Source: an uncultured Woeseiaceae bacterium
GTDB lineage: Bacteria; Pseudomonadota; Gammaproteobacteria; Steroidobacterales; Woeseiaceae
Assembly: GCA_945787845.1 (NCBI GenBank)
Contig: CALZJH010000012.1
Coordinates: forward strand, 1-64,000
Direction of reading: 5' to 3'
DNA length: 64,000 bases
The notes under the pieces were generated by a model that had not been told where the DNA came from, ran no database searches, and was given only the letters and a program-made list of their open reading frames with translations. This document shows positions 19,665 through 29,574 of this stretch, piece by piece. Position numbers and translations under genes: made by a program. The number at the start of each line of letters is the position of its first letter. Position 1 is the first letter of the stretch.

Positions 19665-20711
19665 ATGAGACGTCTGCTCGGATTCCTGCTTCGCATCGCG
19701 TGCGTGACGCATATCCTGCGGTTCCTGAATCGCAGGAAGATTACTATCCTGATGATGCATGGCGTGGCTGCCGATCGCGAGGACGACGGCTGGCAGCCGT
19801 TGTGGCCAAGGCTGACGCCGGAACGGCTCGATCTCGTCCTGGGTCAACTCGCTCAGCGCTACCGGTTCATCTCGCTCGACGAGGCCGTGGACGTGATGGC
19901 CGGCCGCAAGGCGCCGCCCCGGAACGGGCTCGTCCTGACCTTTGACGACGGCTACAGAAACAACGTGACCGAGGCGTTGCCCGTGCTGCAAAAGCACGCT
20001 GCGCCCGCGGCGTTTTTTATTGCAACGGGCTTTGTCGAAACCGGGGAGTCCTACTGGATCGACCGGCTCGACTACGCGTTGCAGCAGGCTCCCGAGGACG
20101 CGCGTCTCATCGAGGCGCTTGGCCGGACCTACGACCTGCGGAATCTCGACCGCGAGGCGCTGGCGGAAGGCTATCGCCGCCTGCGCCTCGGCGTGAAGAA
20201 CTCGGTCCCGGATGACGCGAAGATGCTTGCCGAATTCGACCGGATCAGTAGCGAACTCGAGAAGGCGGCGGGCACGTCGATCAGGGACGTCATCGATGTC
20301 GACCGCTACGTAGCCGTCGCAACCTGGGAGCAGCTTGCGAGCGTCGCCGCCGACGGTGTGAAAATCGGCAGCCATACCGTGAACCACTGCCGCCTCACGG
20401 GCATCGATCACGGCGAGGTCGCGAAGCAGCTTGCCGAGTCGAAGCAAACGCTGGAGCAGAAGATCGGTAAGACCTGCCGCCATTTCTGCTATCCGAACGG
20501 CGATCACGATCCGGCGGTTGCCGCACTCGTTGACGCGGCCGGCTACGTGTCGGCGGTAACGACCGACAATGGCCTGAATCGCGTTGGCGACAACCTGATG
20601 ACCTTGCGGCGATACCCGATGCCGTCGGGCACCGATGCCTTTTCCAATCTTCTCGCGGTCAGCGGATTCGCGGAACTGCCGATCATTCGCAGCGTGCTGA
20701 GTCGCCTGTGA
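19665..20711 (+). CDS. Polysaccharide deacetylase (NodB-like)
   Basis: LTFDDGYRNNVTEALPVLQKHAAPAAFFIATG, GSHTVNHCRLT, CYPNGDHD. Confidence 0.88.
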   Translation: MRRLLGFLLRIACVTHILRFLNRRKITILMMHGVAADREDDGWQPLWPRLTPERLDLVLGQLAQRYRFISLDEAVDVMAGRKAPPRNGLVLTFDDGYRNNVTEALPVLQKHAAPAAFFIATGFVETGESYWIDRLDYALQQAPEDARLIEALGRTYDLRNLDREALAEGYRRLRLGVKNSVPDDAKMLAEFDRISSELEKAAGTSIRDVIDVDRYVAVATWEQLASVAADGVKIGSHTVNHCRLTGIDHGEVAKQLAESKQTLEQKIGKTCRHFCYPNGDHDPAVAALVDAAGYVSAVTTDNGLNRVGDNLMTLRRYPMPSGTDAFSNLLAVSGFAELPIIRSVLSRL

Positions 20712-21892
20712 TGGACGGGGCCGGGGAGAGCACCGCTGCCCGCCGCGGCCGGAGCATCTGCTTCGTCGCGCACTATGCTCTCGCGGCACTCACGGGCAGG
20801 AATCGCCAGCATGCCGGCGGCATCGAACGCCAGCAGACGACGATGGCAACATGGCTTGCCGCGCGTGGCTGGGACGTGTCGATGATCGTCTGGGATGATC
20901 CGGATGACACGGCAACCGAGGCGCATGGCGTGCGCATTGTGCGCCTGTGCTCGCTCAACGATGGCATGCCCGTGTTGCGCTTCTTCCATCCGCGGTGGAC
21001 GAGCCTGAACGCGGCGCTCGCGGCAGCGGATGCCGATATCTACTACTACAACTGCGGCGATCTCGGGCTGGGCCAGATCGTCGCGTGGGCGCGCCGCAGG
21101 AACAAACCCGTGGTCTTCTCGGTGCCCAGTGATCCGGATTGCGATCCCGAGCTGCCGGCGCTTGGCAGCGTCCGGGAGAGGGTCCTCTACCGCTATGGGC
21201 TGACGCGCTGCGAGCACATCATCGTGCAGTCCGCGAAACAGCAGGGCATGCTCGAATCGGGTTTCGGCAAGGCCTCGACGCCGCTGCGCATGCCCTGTGT
21301 CGGATTCAGCGACATCACGGTCAACGAGCCCGCAGGCGACGGTCGTTTCAACGTCCTCTGGGTGGGGCGAATCAGCGAAGAAAAACGTCCCGACTGGGTC
21401 CAGCAGCTCGCCCGGGAATTGCCGGATGTCGACTTTACGATTGTGGGTGGTCCAAATCGCGATTCGGAGTATTCACAAGGTGTCCTCTCGGATGAGGCGG
21501 CCTTGCCCAACGTGTCGTTCGTTGGACGCATCGCACACGAAGATATGGGGCCTTACTATGCGCGTGCGGATCTCCTGATCTGTACGTCTGTCTACGAAGG
21601 ATTTCCCAATGTGTTTCTCGAGGCCTGGAGCACCGGCACGCCGGTCGTGACGACCTGCGACCCTGACGGCCTGGTACAGAGTGAAGGTCTGGGCTACTCG
21701 GCGAGCGATCTTCCGGGCCTCGCCGAGGCAATCGGGCGGCTCGCCGGCGACGCAGGCCTGCACTCACAGATGTGCGTCTCGGCGCGCGACTACTTCGACA
21801 ACAACCACAGGCTCGATCCCGCCATGGAGGCGTTCGAAGCCTATTTCATCGACGTCCTCAACAAGAATAACGGTGCTGGCAATGTCCAATAG
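20711..21892 (+). CDS. Glycosyltransferase, GT4-like
   Basis: FNVLWVGRISEEKRPDW ... YARADLLICTSVYEGFPNVFLEAWSTGTPVVTT. Confidence 0.87.
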   Translation: MDGAGESTAARRGRSICFVAHYALAALTGRNRQHAGGIERQQTTMATWLAARGWDVSMIVWDDPDDTATEAHGVRIVRLCSLNDGMPVLRFFHPRWTSLNAALAAADADIYYYNCGDLGLGQIVAWARRRNKPVVFSVPSDPDCDPELPALGSVRERVLYRYGLTRCEHIIVQSAKQQGMLESGFGKASTPLRMPCVGFSDITVNEPAGDGRFNVLWVGRISEEKRPDWVQQLARELPDVDFTIVGGPNRDSEYSQGVLSDEAALPNVSFVGRIAHEDMGPYYARADLLICTSVYEGFPNVFLEAWSTGTPVVTTCDPDGLVQSEGLGYSASDLPGLAEAIGRLAGDAGLHSQMCVSARDYFDNNHRLDPAMEAFEAYFIDVLNKNNGAGNVQ

Positions 21893-22655
21893 ATTTGAAT
21901 TCGAGGAAAAGGAAATTCTCGGTGTCGGCGTGCATGCCGCGACCATGGGGCAGGCGCTCGATGCCATCGATACGGCGATCAAGGCGAAGCAGCGCCTGAT
22001 GATTGGTGTCGTCAACGCGGCGAAGATGGTCAATATGCGCAAGAACCCCGATCTCTGGGAGGACGTGACGTCATCGGACCTCGTGCTCGCGGACGGCATG
22101 TCCGTCGTGCATGCGTCGAAAATCCTGGGCGCTTCATTGCCGGAACGCGTCACGGGCATTGACCTGATGGAGGGCATTCTCGCGCGTGGCAGCGAGGAGG
22201 GCTATCGCGTCTATTGCCTGGGAGCCAAGGAGGAGATTTCGCAGACTGTCGTGGAGCGATTCAATGCCAGCTACCCGGGCGTCAACGTTGTCGGGCGGCG
22301 CAATGGCTATTTCACCGACGAGGAAGAAGAGGAAATAGCGCAGGAAATCGGCAGCCTCAACGTCGATGTCCTGTTCGTCGCGATCACGTCACCGAAAAAA
22401 GAGCGCTTCATGGCCCGCTGGGCCGATCAGCTCAACACGACGGTCGTGCATGGGGTGGGCGGTTCGTTCGATGTTGTGGCCGGATTCGTTGAGCGCGCAC
22501 CTGAGAAATGGCAGCGCCTGGGTCTTGAGTGGCTCTACCGGGTCAAGCAGGAGCCTGGACGGCTCTGGAAACGCTACCTCGTTACCAATCTTACGTTCAT
22601 GCGTATGGTCATGACGGCCTGGTTTGCCGGCCTGTTACGCAGGAAGGAACGATGA
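21882..22655 (+). CDS. WecG/TagA/CpsF-family glycosyltransferase
   Basis: MIGVVNAAKMVNMRKN, LADGMSVVHASKILG, RVTGIDLMEG, ITSPKKERFMARW, VGGSFDVVAGFVERAPEKWQRLGLEWLYRVKQEPGRLWKRYL. Start at 21882 chosen over the ORF start. Confidence 0.92.
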   Translation: MSNRFEFEEKEILGVGVHAATMGQALDAIDTAIKAKQRLMIGVVNAAKMVNMRKNPDLWEDVTSSDLVLADGMSVVHASKILGASLPERVTGIDLMEGILARGSEEGYRVYCLGAKEEISQTVVERFNASYPGVNVVGRRNGYFTDEEEEEIAQEIGSLNVDVLFVAITSPKKERFMARWADQLNTTVVHGVGGSFDVVAGFVERAPEKWQRLGLEWLYRVKQEPGRLWKRYLVTNLTFMRMVMTAWFAGLLRRKER

Positions 22656-23569
22656 GCGAACGCGGGCAGCTACTCTACATCCTGGCCCCGAGCTACTCGG
22701 GATCGACGTTGCTGACCTATTTGCTGGCGCAGCACGATGCGATCGCGACCGTAGGTGAACTCAAGGCGACGCGGATGGGCGATATCGACGCCTATCGATG
22801 CTCCTGTGGTGAGCTTATCCGCGAGTGCGAATTCTGGTCACGCCTCACGCAACGGGCCACGGATGAGGGTCTTGATTTTTCGTTGGACGAATTTGGCACC
22901 GTGTACGGCAACGGCACGGGATTTGTGAACAAAGTGGTTCGTGCACTGGTTCGCGGCCCCTTGTTCGAAACTGCGCGCAGCGCGCTGCTCAAACTGTTGC
23001 CCGATAGTATGACCGGGGTCAGGGCCGTGACCCGGCAGAACCTCGCGTTGAGCAAAATCGTCTGCGACCTGCAGAACGGATCGATTTTTCTTGATGGATC
23101 CAAGGATTCGGCAAGACTGCTGCACTACCTGCAATCCGGTGAGTGGGACATCAAGGTGATCTACCTGCAGCGCGACGGGCGTGGTGTGACGAATTCGTAC
23201 GTCAAACACGACGGTGTCGATTACGATGGCGCCATAGACTACTGGCGCAGAGCCGTCACGGAACTGCAGCGCATGCGCGGTCGGCTCGACGACAACCGGG
23301 TTTACGACCTGTTGTACGAAGATCTCTGCCGTGAACCGGAGCAGAAACTGGCGGAGATCTGTCGCTGGCTCAATATCGATGAACTCGATCATGCTGCGAC
23401 GTTTTCGGCGGAATCCCAGCATGTCCTTGGCAACAGCATGCGTCTCAACAACGTATCTGAAATTCGCTTTGATGAGGCCTGGCGCAAGAAGCTGACACCG
23501 CAAAACCTGCGGGACTTCGAGGAGCGCGCAGGCGCATTGAATCAATCGCTGGGATACAAGGCGGCATGA
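22652..23569 (+). CDS. Sulfotransferase family protein
   Basis: PAPS 5'-loop LAPSYSGSTLLTYLLAQH, later IKVIYLQRDGRGVTNSYVKHDG; ATGA overlap with previous gene. Confidence 0.82.
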   Translation: MSERGQLLYILAPSYSGSTLLTYLLAQHDAIATVGELKATRMGDIDAYRCSCGELIRECEFWSRLTQRATDEGLDFSLDEFGTVYGNGTGFVNKVVRALVRGPLFETARSALLKLLPDSMTGVRAVTRQNLALSKIVCDLQNGSIFLDGSKDSARLLHYLQSGEWDIKVIYLQRDGRGVTNSYVKHDGVDYDGAIDYWRRAVTELQRMRGRLDDNRVYDLLYEDLCREPEQKLAEICRWLNIDELDHAATFSAESQHVLGNSMRLNNVSEIRFDEAWRKKLTPQNLRDFEERAGALNQSLGYKAA

Positions 23570-25113
23570 GCAAGAAGCACAAGAACAAGGACGTCACCGG
23601 GCGCAGCAGGATGGCGCGCAATCTCGTCGGGCGCTGGCTCGGCCAGATCGTCGTCATCGTTTCTGGCTTCGTCATTCCACGGATGATCGACGTCAATCTC
23701 GGCGCCGTTGCGCTGGGTATCTGGGACTTCGGCTGGTCGACTGTCTCGTATTTCCGCTACATGGGCTTCGGCCTCGCAGCCGGGTTGAATCGCTTTGTTG
23801 CGATGTACAACGCCAAGGAAGACGTGACCAATCTTAAGCGCTGCGTCTCGTCGACGGTGTTCCTGCAAATATTCATCGCGAGTTGTGTCGTGGTGGCATC
23901 GTTTGGTGTGGCGGCACTGGTGCCCATCCTGTTCGACGAAATCGAACCGGCGCAGGTTATCGACAGCCAGCTGGTTCTCATCCTCCTGGGCTGTAACCTG
24001 GCGGTGCGCATGGCGTTCTGGCCGTCGCGCGGAATTCTCACGGGCAACCATCTTTGGACGGTGACGGCCGGCGTTACGGCATTCGGTGATGTCGTTTTGC
24101 TCATCGGTATGTTCACCGCGCTGAAGATGGGTGGCACGCTGGCCCACCTCGGCATGATCGTGTTTGGTACCGCCGTCATGACAGAAATGATTCGCGTGAC
24201 AATGGCCAAGCGCGTGTATCCGCATCGCATGATTTCCTGGCAGTCGGTCGACCGTAAGACGATGAAGGAAATGATCATCTTCGGGATCAAGAACAGTCTC
24301 GGGGGAATGGCCCGCCTGATCGTATTGCAGACGACCGCACTCTGCCTCGCGGCAGCGGCTGGGCCGGCGGCGCTGGCAGTGTACGCACGCCCGGTTGCCT
24401 TGTTCAGTCACGCCGACAAATTCATCAGCCTGTATGCGTTCCTGCTGACACCCGTCGCGGGTAGCTTGCAGGGTCTGAAGCGGGAGTCCGAACTTCGAGA
24501 GCTGTTGCTGACATCGCTGCAGGCATCGTTTGCGATGACGATTCCGGCCATTGTGATGCTGTCAGCTTATGGTGACGCCGTCATACGGCTGTGGATGGGA
24601 GACGATTACGTCGTATTGGCTCTTGCGCCAATCCTCGGACTTGCATTCCTGCTGCCCTATGCCCACGCCGTTGCCATGCGCATCCTGGTTGGCGTCAATG
24701 CACACGGGCGGGTCGCCCTGCGGTCGCTGATATATTCGGGCGTGGTCCTGGCGATCAGTATTGCCGTGGCGTTCAACGTGGGATGGACGCCTACCGTTGC
24801 GGCCATCGTGGTTTGTGTCAGCCTGATGGCGGGTCCCGGTATTTCAGTGGTCGTCGGTGCCTGTAAACGATTCGAGGTCGGATTTGGCGATTATTTCCGG
24901 GATGCTGTGGCACGCCCGCTACTCTGCAATTTACCGCTGATCGCGATCGTGTTGGTGTCGCGCGTCCTGGATCAGGACGTGACGGCGCTCGATGCGGCCA
25001 TCTGGTGTGCCGTGGGCGGAACGATTGTTCTCGTATTGTATTGGTTCTTTATCATGCCGGATTCGCTACGTGACAAGTTTCGTCGCAGGCTGGGAATACG
25101 TGTTAGTGCTTGA
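23566..25113 (+). CDS. Oligosaccharide flippase family protein (Wzx-like)
   Basis: About 12 predicted TM helices, polysaccharide biosynthesis/MATE-like pattern, in EPS operon. Confidence 0.85.
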   Translation: MSKKHKNKDVTGRSRMARNLVGRWLGQIVVIVSGFVIPRMIDVNLGAVALGIWDFGWSTVSYFRYMGFGLAAGLNRFVAMYNAKEDVTNLKRCVSSTVFLQIFIASCVVVASFGVAALVPILFDEIEPAQVIDSQLVLILLGCNLAVRMAFWPSRGILTGNHLWTVTAGVTAFGDVVLLIGMFTALKMGGTLAHLGMIVFGTAVMTEMIRVTMAKRVYPHRMISWQSVDRKTMKEMIIFGIKNSLGGMARLIVLQTTALCLAAAAGPAALAVYARPVALFSHADKFISLYAFLLTPVAGSLQGLKRESELRELLLTSLQASFAMTIPAIVMLSAYGDAVIRLWMGDDYVVLALAPILGLAFLLPYAHAVAMRILVGVNAHGRVALRSLIYSGVVLAISIAVAFNVGWTPTVAAIVVCVSLMAGPGISVVVGACKRFEVGFGDYFRDAVARPLLCNLPLIAIVLVSRVLDQDVTALDAAIWCAVGGTIVLVLYWFFIMPDSLRDKFRRRLGIRVSA

Positions 25114-25122
25114 GAGATCGAA

Positions 25123-26265
25123 ATGAAGATAGCTATGTTTAGTCGCTGGCCGGCAGACCCGGATCAGCCAAGGGGTGGCGTCGAGTCTGCGACCGTCGGG
25201 CTCGTGCGTGGACTGGCAGCGCGGAAAGGCATTGAGTTGCACGTCGTAACGCTGGAAAAAGGCCGCGACGAAGACGTCGTCGAGAAGACGCCGCTGGCCA
25301 CGGTGCATCGACTGGCTGCCAGCAGGATGCCAATGATGCTCGATGTGTTCGGTGGGCCGGGCCGCAGGAAAATCGACGAATGTGTCAGGAAGATCGGTCC
25401 CGACATCGTGCACTTCCAGGAGACCTATGGCTTTGGAGGTCCGTATCCCGATATTCCCACCATCTTTACGGTGCATGGTTTCGACAGTCTGAACCTCGTT
25501 ACCGAGAAGAACTGGCTGTGGCGTCTGCGTTCGCCTCTTTGGAAGATCGCTGAGAAAAAAGGCATCGGCAGCCATCGGTTCCTTGTATCCATTGCGCCGT
25601 ACGTGACCGAAGAACTCGAAACCGTGTGCCACTCTGATATTACGCCAATACCCAATGCCATTAGCCCGCAGTTCTTCAATATTCAGGCAAGCCCGGTCGA
25701 TGGCCGTGTCTTGTTCGCCGGCTGGATCAATCGTCGCAAGAACATTGGCGCGGCAATTCGGGCCATTGCGCGGCTGGCGGAGGAAGGGCGCGAAGTATCG
25801 CTGCACGCCGCGGGCGAGTTCTCGGACGATGAGTACCTGCAGGAAGTGGAGGCCCTGATCGAAGAGCTGGGCGCCCGTTCCTGCGTATCGCTGCTGGGAA
25901 GGGTGTCACAGGATGTCCTCCGGAATGAGCTTGCCGAGGCGCGGGTGCTGATCCTGCCGTCATTGCAGGAAAACGCGCCGATGGTCATTGCAGAAGCCAT
26001 GGCCGCCGGCGTGCCTGTCGTTGCATCGGATGTTTGTGGCATGCCCACGATGATTGACGACGGTCGGACAGGTTTCCTGATCAAGCCCGACGGTATCGAG
26101 GGAATCGCCGATCGCTTGAGTCGAATCCTGGGTGACGACAACCTGCATCGCAAGATGAGCGATGCGGCGCGTGACAAGGCCCGCAGTACGTATCACCCGG
26201 ATGCGGTAGTCGACGCTACGCTTGCGCTCTATGAAAGAGCCCGCAACGCCTATTCGAAGTCGTAG
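25123..26265 (+). CDS. Glycosyltransferase, GT4-like
   Basis: RWPADPDQPRGGVESATVGLVRGL, RVLFAGWINRRKNIGAAI, LILPSLQENAPMVIAEAMAAGVPVVASDVCGMP. Confidence 0.9.
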   Translation: MKIAMFSRWPADPDQPRGGVESATVGLVRGLAARKGIELHVVTLEKGRDEDVVEKTPLATVHRLAASRMPMMLDVFGGPGRRKIDECVRKIGPDIVHFQETYGFGGPYPDIPTIFTVHGFDSLNLVTEKNWLWRLRSPLWKIAEKKGIGSHRFLVSIAPYVTEELETVCHSDITPIPNAISPQFFNIQASPVDGRVLFAGWINRRKNIGAAIRAIARLAEEGREVSLHAAGEFSDDEYLQEVEALIEELGARSCVSLLGRVSQDVLRNELAEARVLILPSLQENAPMVIAEAMAAGVPVVASDVCGMPTMIDDGRTGFLIKPDGIEGIADRLSRILGDDNLHRKMSDAARDKARSTYHPDAVVDATLALYERARNAYSKS

Positions 26266-26909
26266 CCGAAAGTCTCGAGGTCGTCACGATAGTAGTCGCC
26301 AACAACGGCGCGCGTATTAGCGTCGTAGTCTTCGGCATAATAGCTGCGCGACTCGGGGCGACGGTTCTTCATCAGCACTTTTGGCAGTTGCTCCGACGGC
26401 AGCCCAAGGTGGCGCGCCAGCTCGGCGAAGCCCTCATCGATGGCTTCGAATCGCAAAACCTGATCCATCTCCATCTCACCATTGTGAGATCGCAGCCACC
26501 ACGTTTGCGGGCGGAAACGTTGGTGGACTTTCCACTCACCCTTGCGCAAGTTCATGAGGCGGCCTTTGAGCGACTTGTGTAGTGCATAGGACATGAACTC
26601 GGGGAACGTCAGACTGTGACGCTTGCCGACGTAGCGACCGTTCCACCAAAGCGAGTGGAAGCGGTCGAACGGATTGCGTACGACGGAGAACTTGTAGTAC
26701 GTCTTCCAGACTTCGTCACTCACGAAATCCTGCACGGCACGAGCGGTCATGTGCTTCTCTTCGCCCGTAATTACCTTGACGAAGTCTCCCGTTGCCGGAT
26801 CAATGGCGCCATCATCACGCTGTTCGACCTCGTTAAGCGCAACTTCGATGCTGCTGCCTGCCGTCTTGGTGATGTGAATGAATATAGCTTTAAGGTTATG
26901 GGCGATCAT
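26250..26909 (-). CDS. Sulfotransferase family 2-like protein
   Basis: KAIFIHITKTAGSSIEVALNE 5'-PSB motif and KFSVVRNPFDRFHSLWW 3'-PB motif. Confidence 0.83.
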   Translation of the reverse strand: MIAHNLKAIFIHITKTAGSSIEVALNEVEQRDDGAIDPATGDFVKVITGEEKHMTARAVQDFVSDEVWKTYYKFSVVRNPFDRFHSLWWNGRYVGKRHSLTFPEFMSYALHKSLKGRLMNLRKGEWKVHQRFRPQTWWLRSHNGEMEMDQVLRFEAIDEGFAELARHLGLPSEQLPKVLMKNRRPESRSYYAEDYDANTRAVVGDYYRDDLETFGYDFE

Positions 26910-26961
26910 ATCCGTTGACTCCGCCGCGAAGCGGCAATTGTAGGCTGCCGCGACTAGCGGA

Positions 26962-28386
26962 TCAATTGGTCCTGCGTGCCGGAACGGTCGAAGGAACCGG
27001 TTCGGCCCGCATGAGCTGTGACAGTGAGAGTCCGATTACGATCCAAAACAGCGTGGCGCCCTGTTTTGGATAGAAAGACTGCGAGCCCAGCGATGCTGTG
27101 AGATTGATGACCAGGAACGACAGCGACATGGTTGCGACCATCAATGCTGATTTGTCCGGCGGGTCCGCGAAGACTTTGAGTGACCTTCGCACGAGCAGCC
27201 AGAAGAACCAGCCGACAAAGACAATGCCAATAATCCCTGCATCGAGATAGAGCTGGAGATAGGCATTGTGCGGATGACCAAAGGAAGTGATGTTTAGGTC
27301 ATCGCGCAGACGAGCCACAATGCCGGTTCTTTGCATGGCCTCACGGCCGAAACCGACAATCGGACGCTTATTAGCCTGTTCAATAACCATCGGCCACACG
27401 ACGACGCGACCAGAGGTTATGGCGTATTGGTCGCGGCCGCTTTCATCGATGGCGCCCATTGAGGCGCGTCGCTCCATTTGTTCCTGTGAACTGGCGTCGT
27501 TGCCAAAGCCTTCGAAAACCCGTTCGCGCAGTCCGGGCACGACGACCACGGCAAGTATTGCCACGACAGGGACGAGGATCAGTATTTTTCGCCATTTCAA
27601 GAAGCCGAGAACCAGAGCGCACATGATCCAGCTCAGCATGCCGGCGCGGCCTCCGGTTGCTGCCATGGCGAGTGTGCAGAGCAGGAACCCGCCGATGGTG
27701 ACGGCTGGAGCGATCGCACGATTAAATGCAGGGCGTGCCGCGAGAAATGCCCAGGCCATACTTGCCGTAATCGCGGCAAGGTCGACCCGATGGTAGCCAA
27801 GGTCGCGGTCGAGCACACGCAGTGCGCGATCCGCGAGGTCCTGCCCACCGATCAGGGCCGGCATCATCTTCGCAATGACCTGGAGCGACAAAAGGGCGCC
27901 GGTCAACAGGATGCCCACGACCGCCAGGCGAACCCGTTCCTTGGAATTGGCCCCCACAGCAATCAGCAGGCCGGGGATCAGCCATTTCGCCGTGTTGATG
28001 ACAGCCTCGATCACGAACTCGCTTGTCGTAATCGTGCTGCGTCCAAGATATGCGTAGGCCCCGTTCAGGGACCCGAGGTCGGCGTAAGCACGAAGAGTCG
28101 ACACCGCCAGGATCAGCATGTAGATCACGAGGAGCCGCGTGATCTTCGAATCAGCGCGCCACCGTGAGCCGTCGTTGCGGCGCTGCACGAACCAGGCGAC
28201 CAAAACGTAGCCCAGCATGATATTGAAGGGATTGACGCCGCCGATGCCAAGCATCTCACGCGGCATGTCCGGGCGTTCCAGCACGGCCAGCAGCGGCAGC
28301 ATGAAGCACAGCCCACGATACCAGTCGCGGCTGGCCATGACGGCAACCACTATCATGGCGATAAAGAGAAGGCTATAACGAATCAC
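26962..28386 (-). CDS. O-antigen ligase/polymerase-like membrane protein (Wzy/WaaL family)
   Basis: Multi-TM protein with GRAGMLSWIMCALVLG and PHNAYLQLYLDAGIIGIVFVGWFFWLLV; GTG start near 28386 likely. Confidence 0.83.
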   Translation of the reverse strand: MIRYSLLFIAMIVVAVMASRDWYRGLCFMLPLLAVLERPDMPREMLGIGGVNPFNIMLGYVLVAWFVQRRNDGSRWRADSKITRLLVIYMLILAVSTLRAYADLGSLNGAYAYLGRSTITTSEFVIEAVINTAKWLIPGLLIAVGANSKERVRLAVVGILLTGALLSLQVIAKMMPALIGGQDLADRALRVLDRDLGYHRVDLAAITASMAWAFLAARPAFNRAIAPAVTIGGFLLCTLAMAATGGRAGMLSWIMCALVLGFLKWRKILILVPVVAILAVVVVPGLRERVFEGFGNDASSQEQMERRASMGAIDESGRDQYAITSGRVVVWPMVIEQANKRPIVGFGREAMQRTGIVARLRDDLNITSFGHPHNAYLQLYLDAGIIGIVFVGWFFWLLVRRSLKVFADPPDKSALMVATMSLSFLVINLTASLGSQSFYPKQGATLFWIVIGLSLSQLMRAEPVPSTVPARRTN

Positions 28387-28489
28387 GGTGGTGCTATTGT
28401 CGTCGAATGGATCACCGATTGTCGGTGATCGATTCCTCAATTGAAAGGTAGAACTGGTCGGTTGCGAATATGGGGGAACGTGACACACT

Positions 28490-29572
28490 ATGCCCCGTTT
28501 TGCGCCGATGAGAAAAATGAGTCTGGAGCTTATGTCTGATAGCAGTTCTGCAACGACGGGAAACCCGACATACATCTACATAGCAGGCCGAGGCCATTCC
28601 GGCTCGACACTATTGACGCTCCTGCTGGCCCGTCACCCCAGAGTCGTGGCGGTTGGTGAACTCGCCAACCTGCCGCTGCAGGTCGCGAGGGATGAAACGA
28701 CCAAGTGGGTCGGCCGCTGCAGCTGCGGCGAGCGTCCCATGGACTGTCCGATGTGGGGAGAGGTTCTTCGACGAATCGAAGCATCGACGGGTGCCGACTT
28801 CCATGCGAAGCCGTTCTACTGGCGCATTTCCGACATTGGTATGGAGGAGGAATACCGCAGCCGGGCACCAGTGCGCGCGCCCTGGGTCTGGATTCGGAAT
28901 CGGCTGTGGCGAGTGCTCCGTTATGCGCAGTACTACGCGCCGCGATGGCTGCAACCGCTTCTGGGCTTCTATCGGCCGCAGCGGCGATGGGGCGAGAATC
29001 GCAGCAGGCTCGCCGCGGAGATCGCCGAGGTGAATTCGGTGGATGCAATCGTCGATGCGTCAAAAGACCCTCTCGACATGCTTGATGTTTACCAGAATGC
29101 AACGATACCAGTGAAGATCATCCTGCTGACGCGCGATGCGCGCGGCAATATCTGGTCGATGATCAAGAAGATCAAGCCCGGCGAGCCTCGTAAAGGGCCG
29201 GTAACACGTGCGTCACACGACTGGGTCAAGGTCAATCGTCGCATCTGGCGGCTCGCTCGCCAGGTGCCCGCAGTCGACTGTCTGCACGTGCGCTACGAAG
29301 ATATCTGCAGGGACCCGGAGGGCACGATGCAGAGGCTCTTCGAGTTCGTCAGCCTCGAGCCGCACGATGTCGTCGGGTCGCAGGCCGCCGACGACGGTGG
29401 GTCGGACCAGGGTCACACGATCGGCGGCAACAAGATCCGATTCACGAGCGAGAAACTGAATATCAGCGAGGACTTCCGCTGGCGTGAGAACCTGACGGCC
29501 GCTGACCTGGCGATCGTCAGGGAGATTGCCGGGTCCATGTCCAACGCGCTCGGCCATGAAATCGAAGACTGA
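28490..29572 (+). CDS. Sulfotransferase family protein
   Basis: YIYIAGRGHSGSTLLTLLLARHPRVVAVGEL and IILLTRDARGNIWSM; similar to the 22652 protein. Confidence 0.82.
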   Translation: MPRFAPMRKMSLELMSDSSSATTGNPTYIYIAGRGHSGSTLLTLLLARHPRVVAVGELANLPLQVARDETTKWVGRCSCGERPMDCPMWGEVLRRIEASTGADFHAKPFYWRISDIGMEEEYRSRAPVRAPWVWIRNRLWRVLRYAQYYAPRWLQPLLGFYRPQRRWGENRSRLAAEIAEVNSVDAIVDASKDPLDMLDVYQNATIPVKIILLTRDARGNIWSMIKKIKPGEPRKGPVTRASHDWVKVNRRIWRLARQVPAVDCLHVRYEDICRDPEGTMQRLFEFVSLEPHDVVGSQAADDGGSDQGHTIGGNKIRFTSEKLNISEDFRWRENLTAADLAIVREIAGSMSNALGHEIED

Positions 29573-29574
29573 CA

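Noticed and set aside
18604-20789. Two long minus-strand ORFs (18604-19572, 19569-20789) opposite the sugar transferase and deacetylase
   Set aside because: Antisense shadows of well-supported genes; no family recognised.
26910-26961. Small hairpin near CCGCCGCGAAGCGGC...GTAGG considered as a second REP copy
   Set aside because: GTAG is on the wrong side/spacing relative to the palindrome and the arms do not match the 1611-1640 element.
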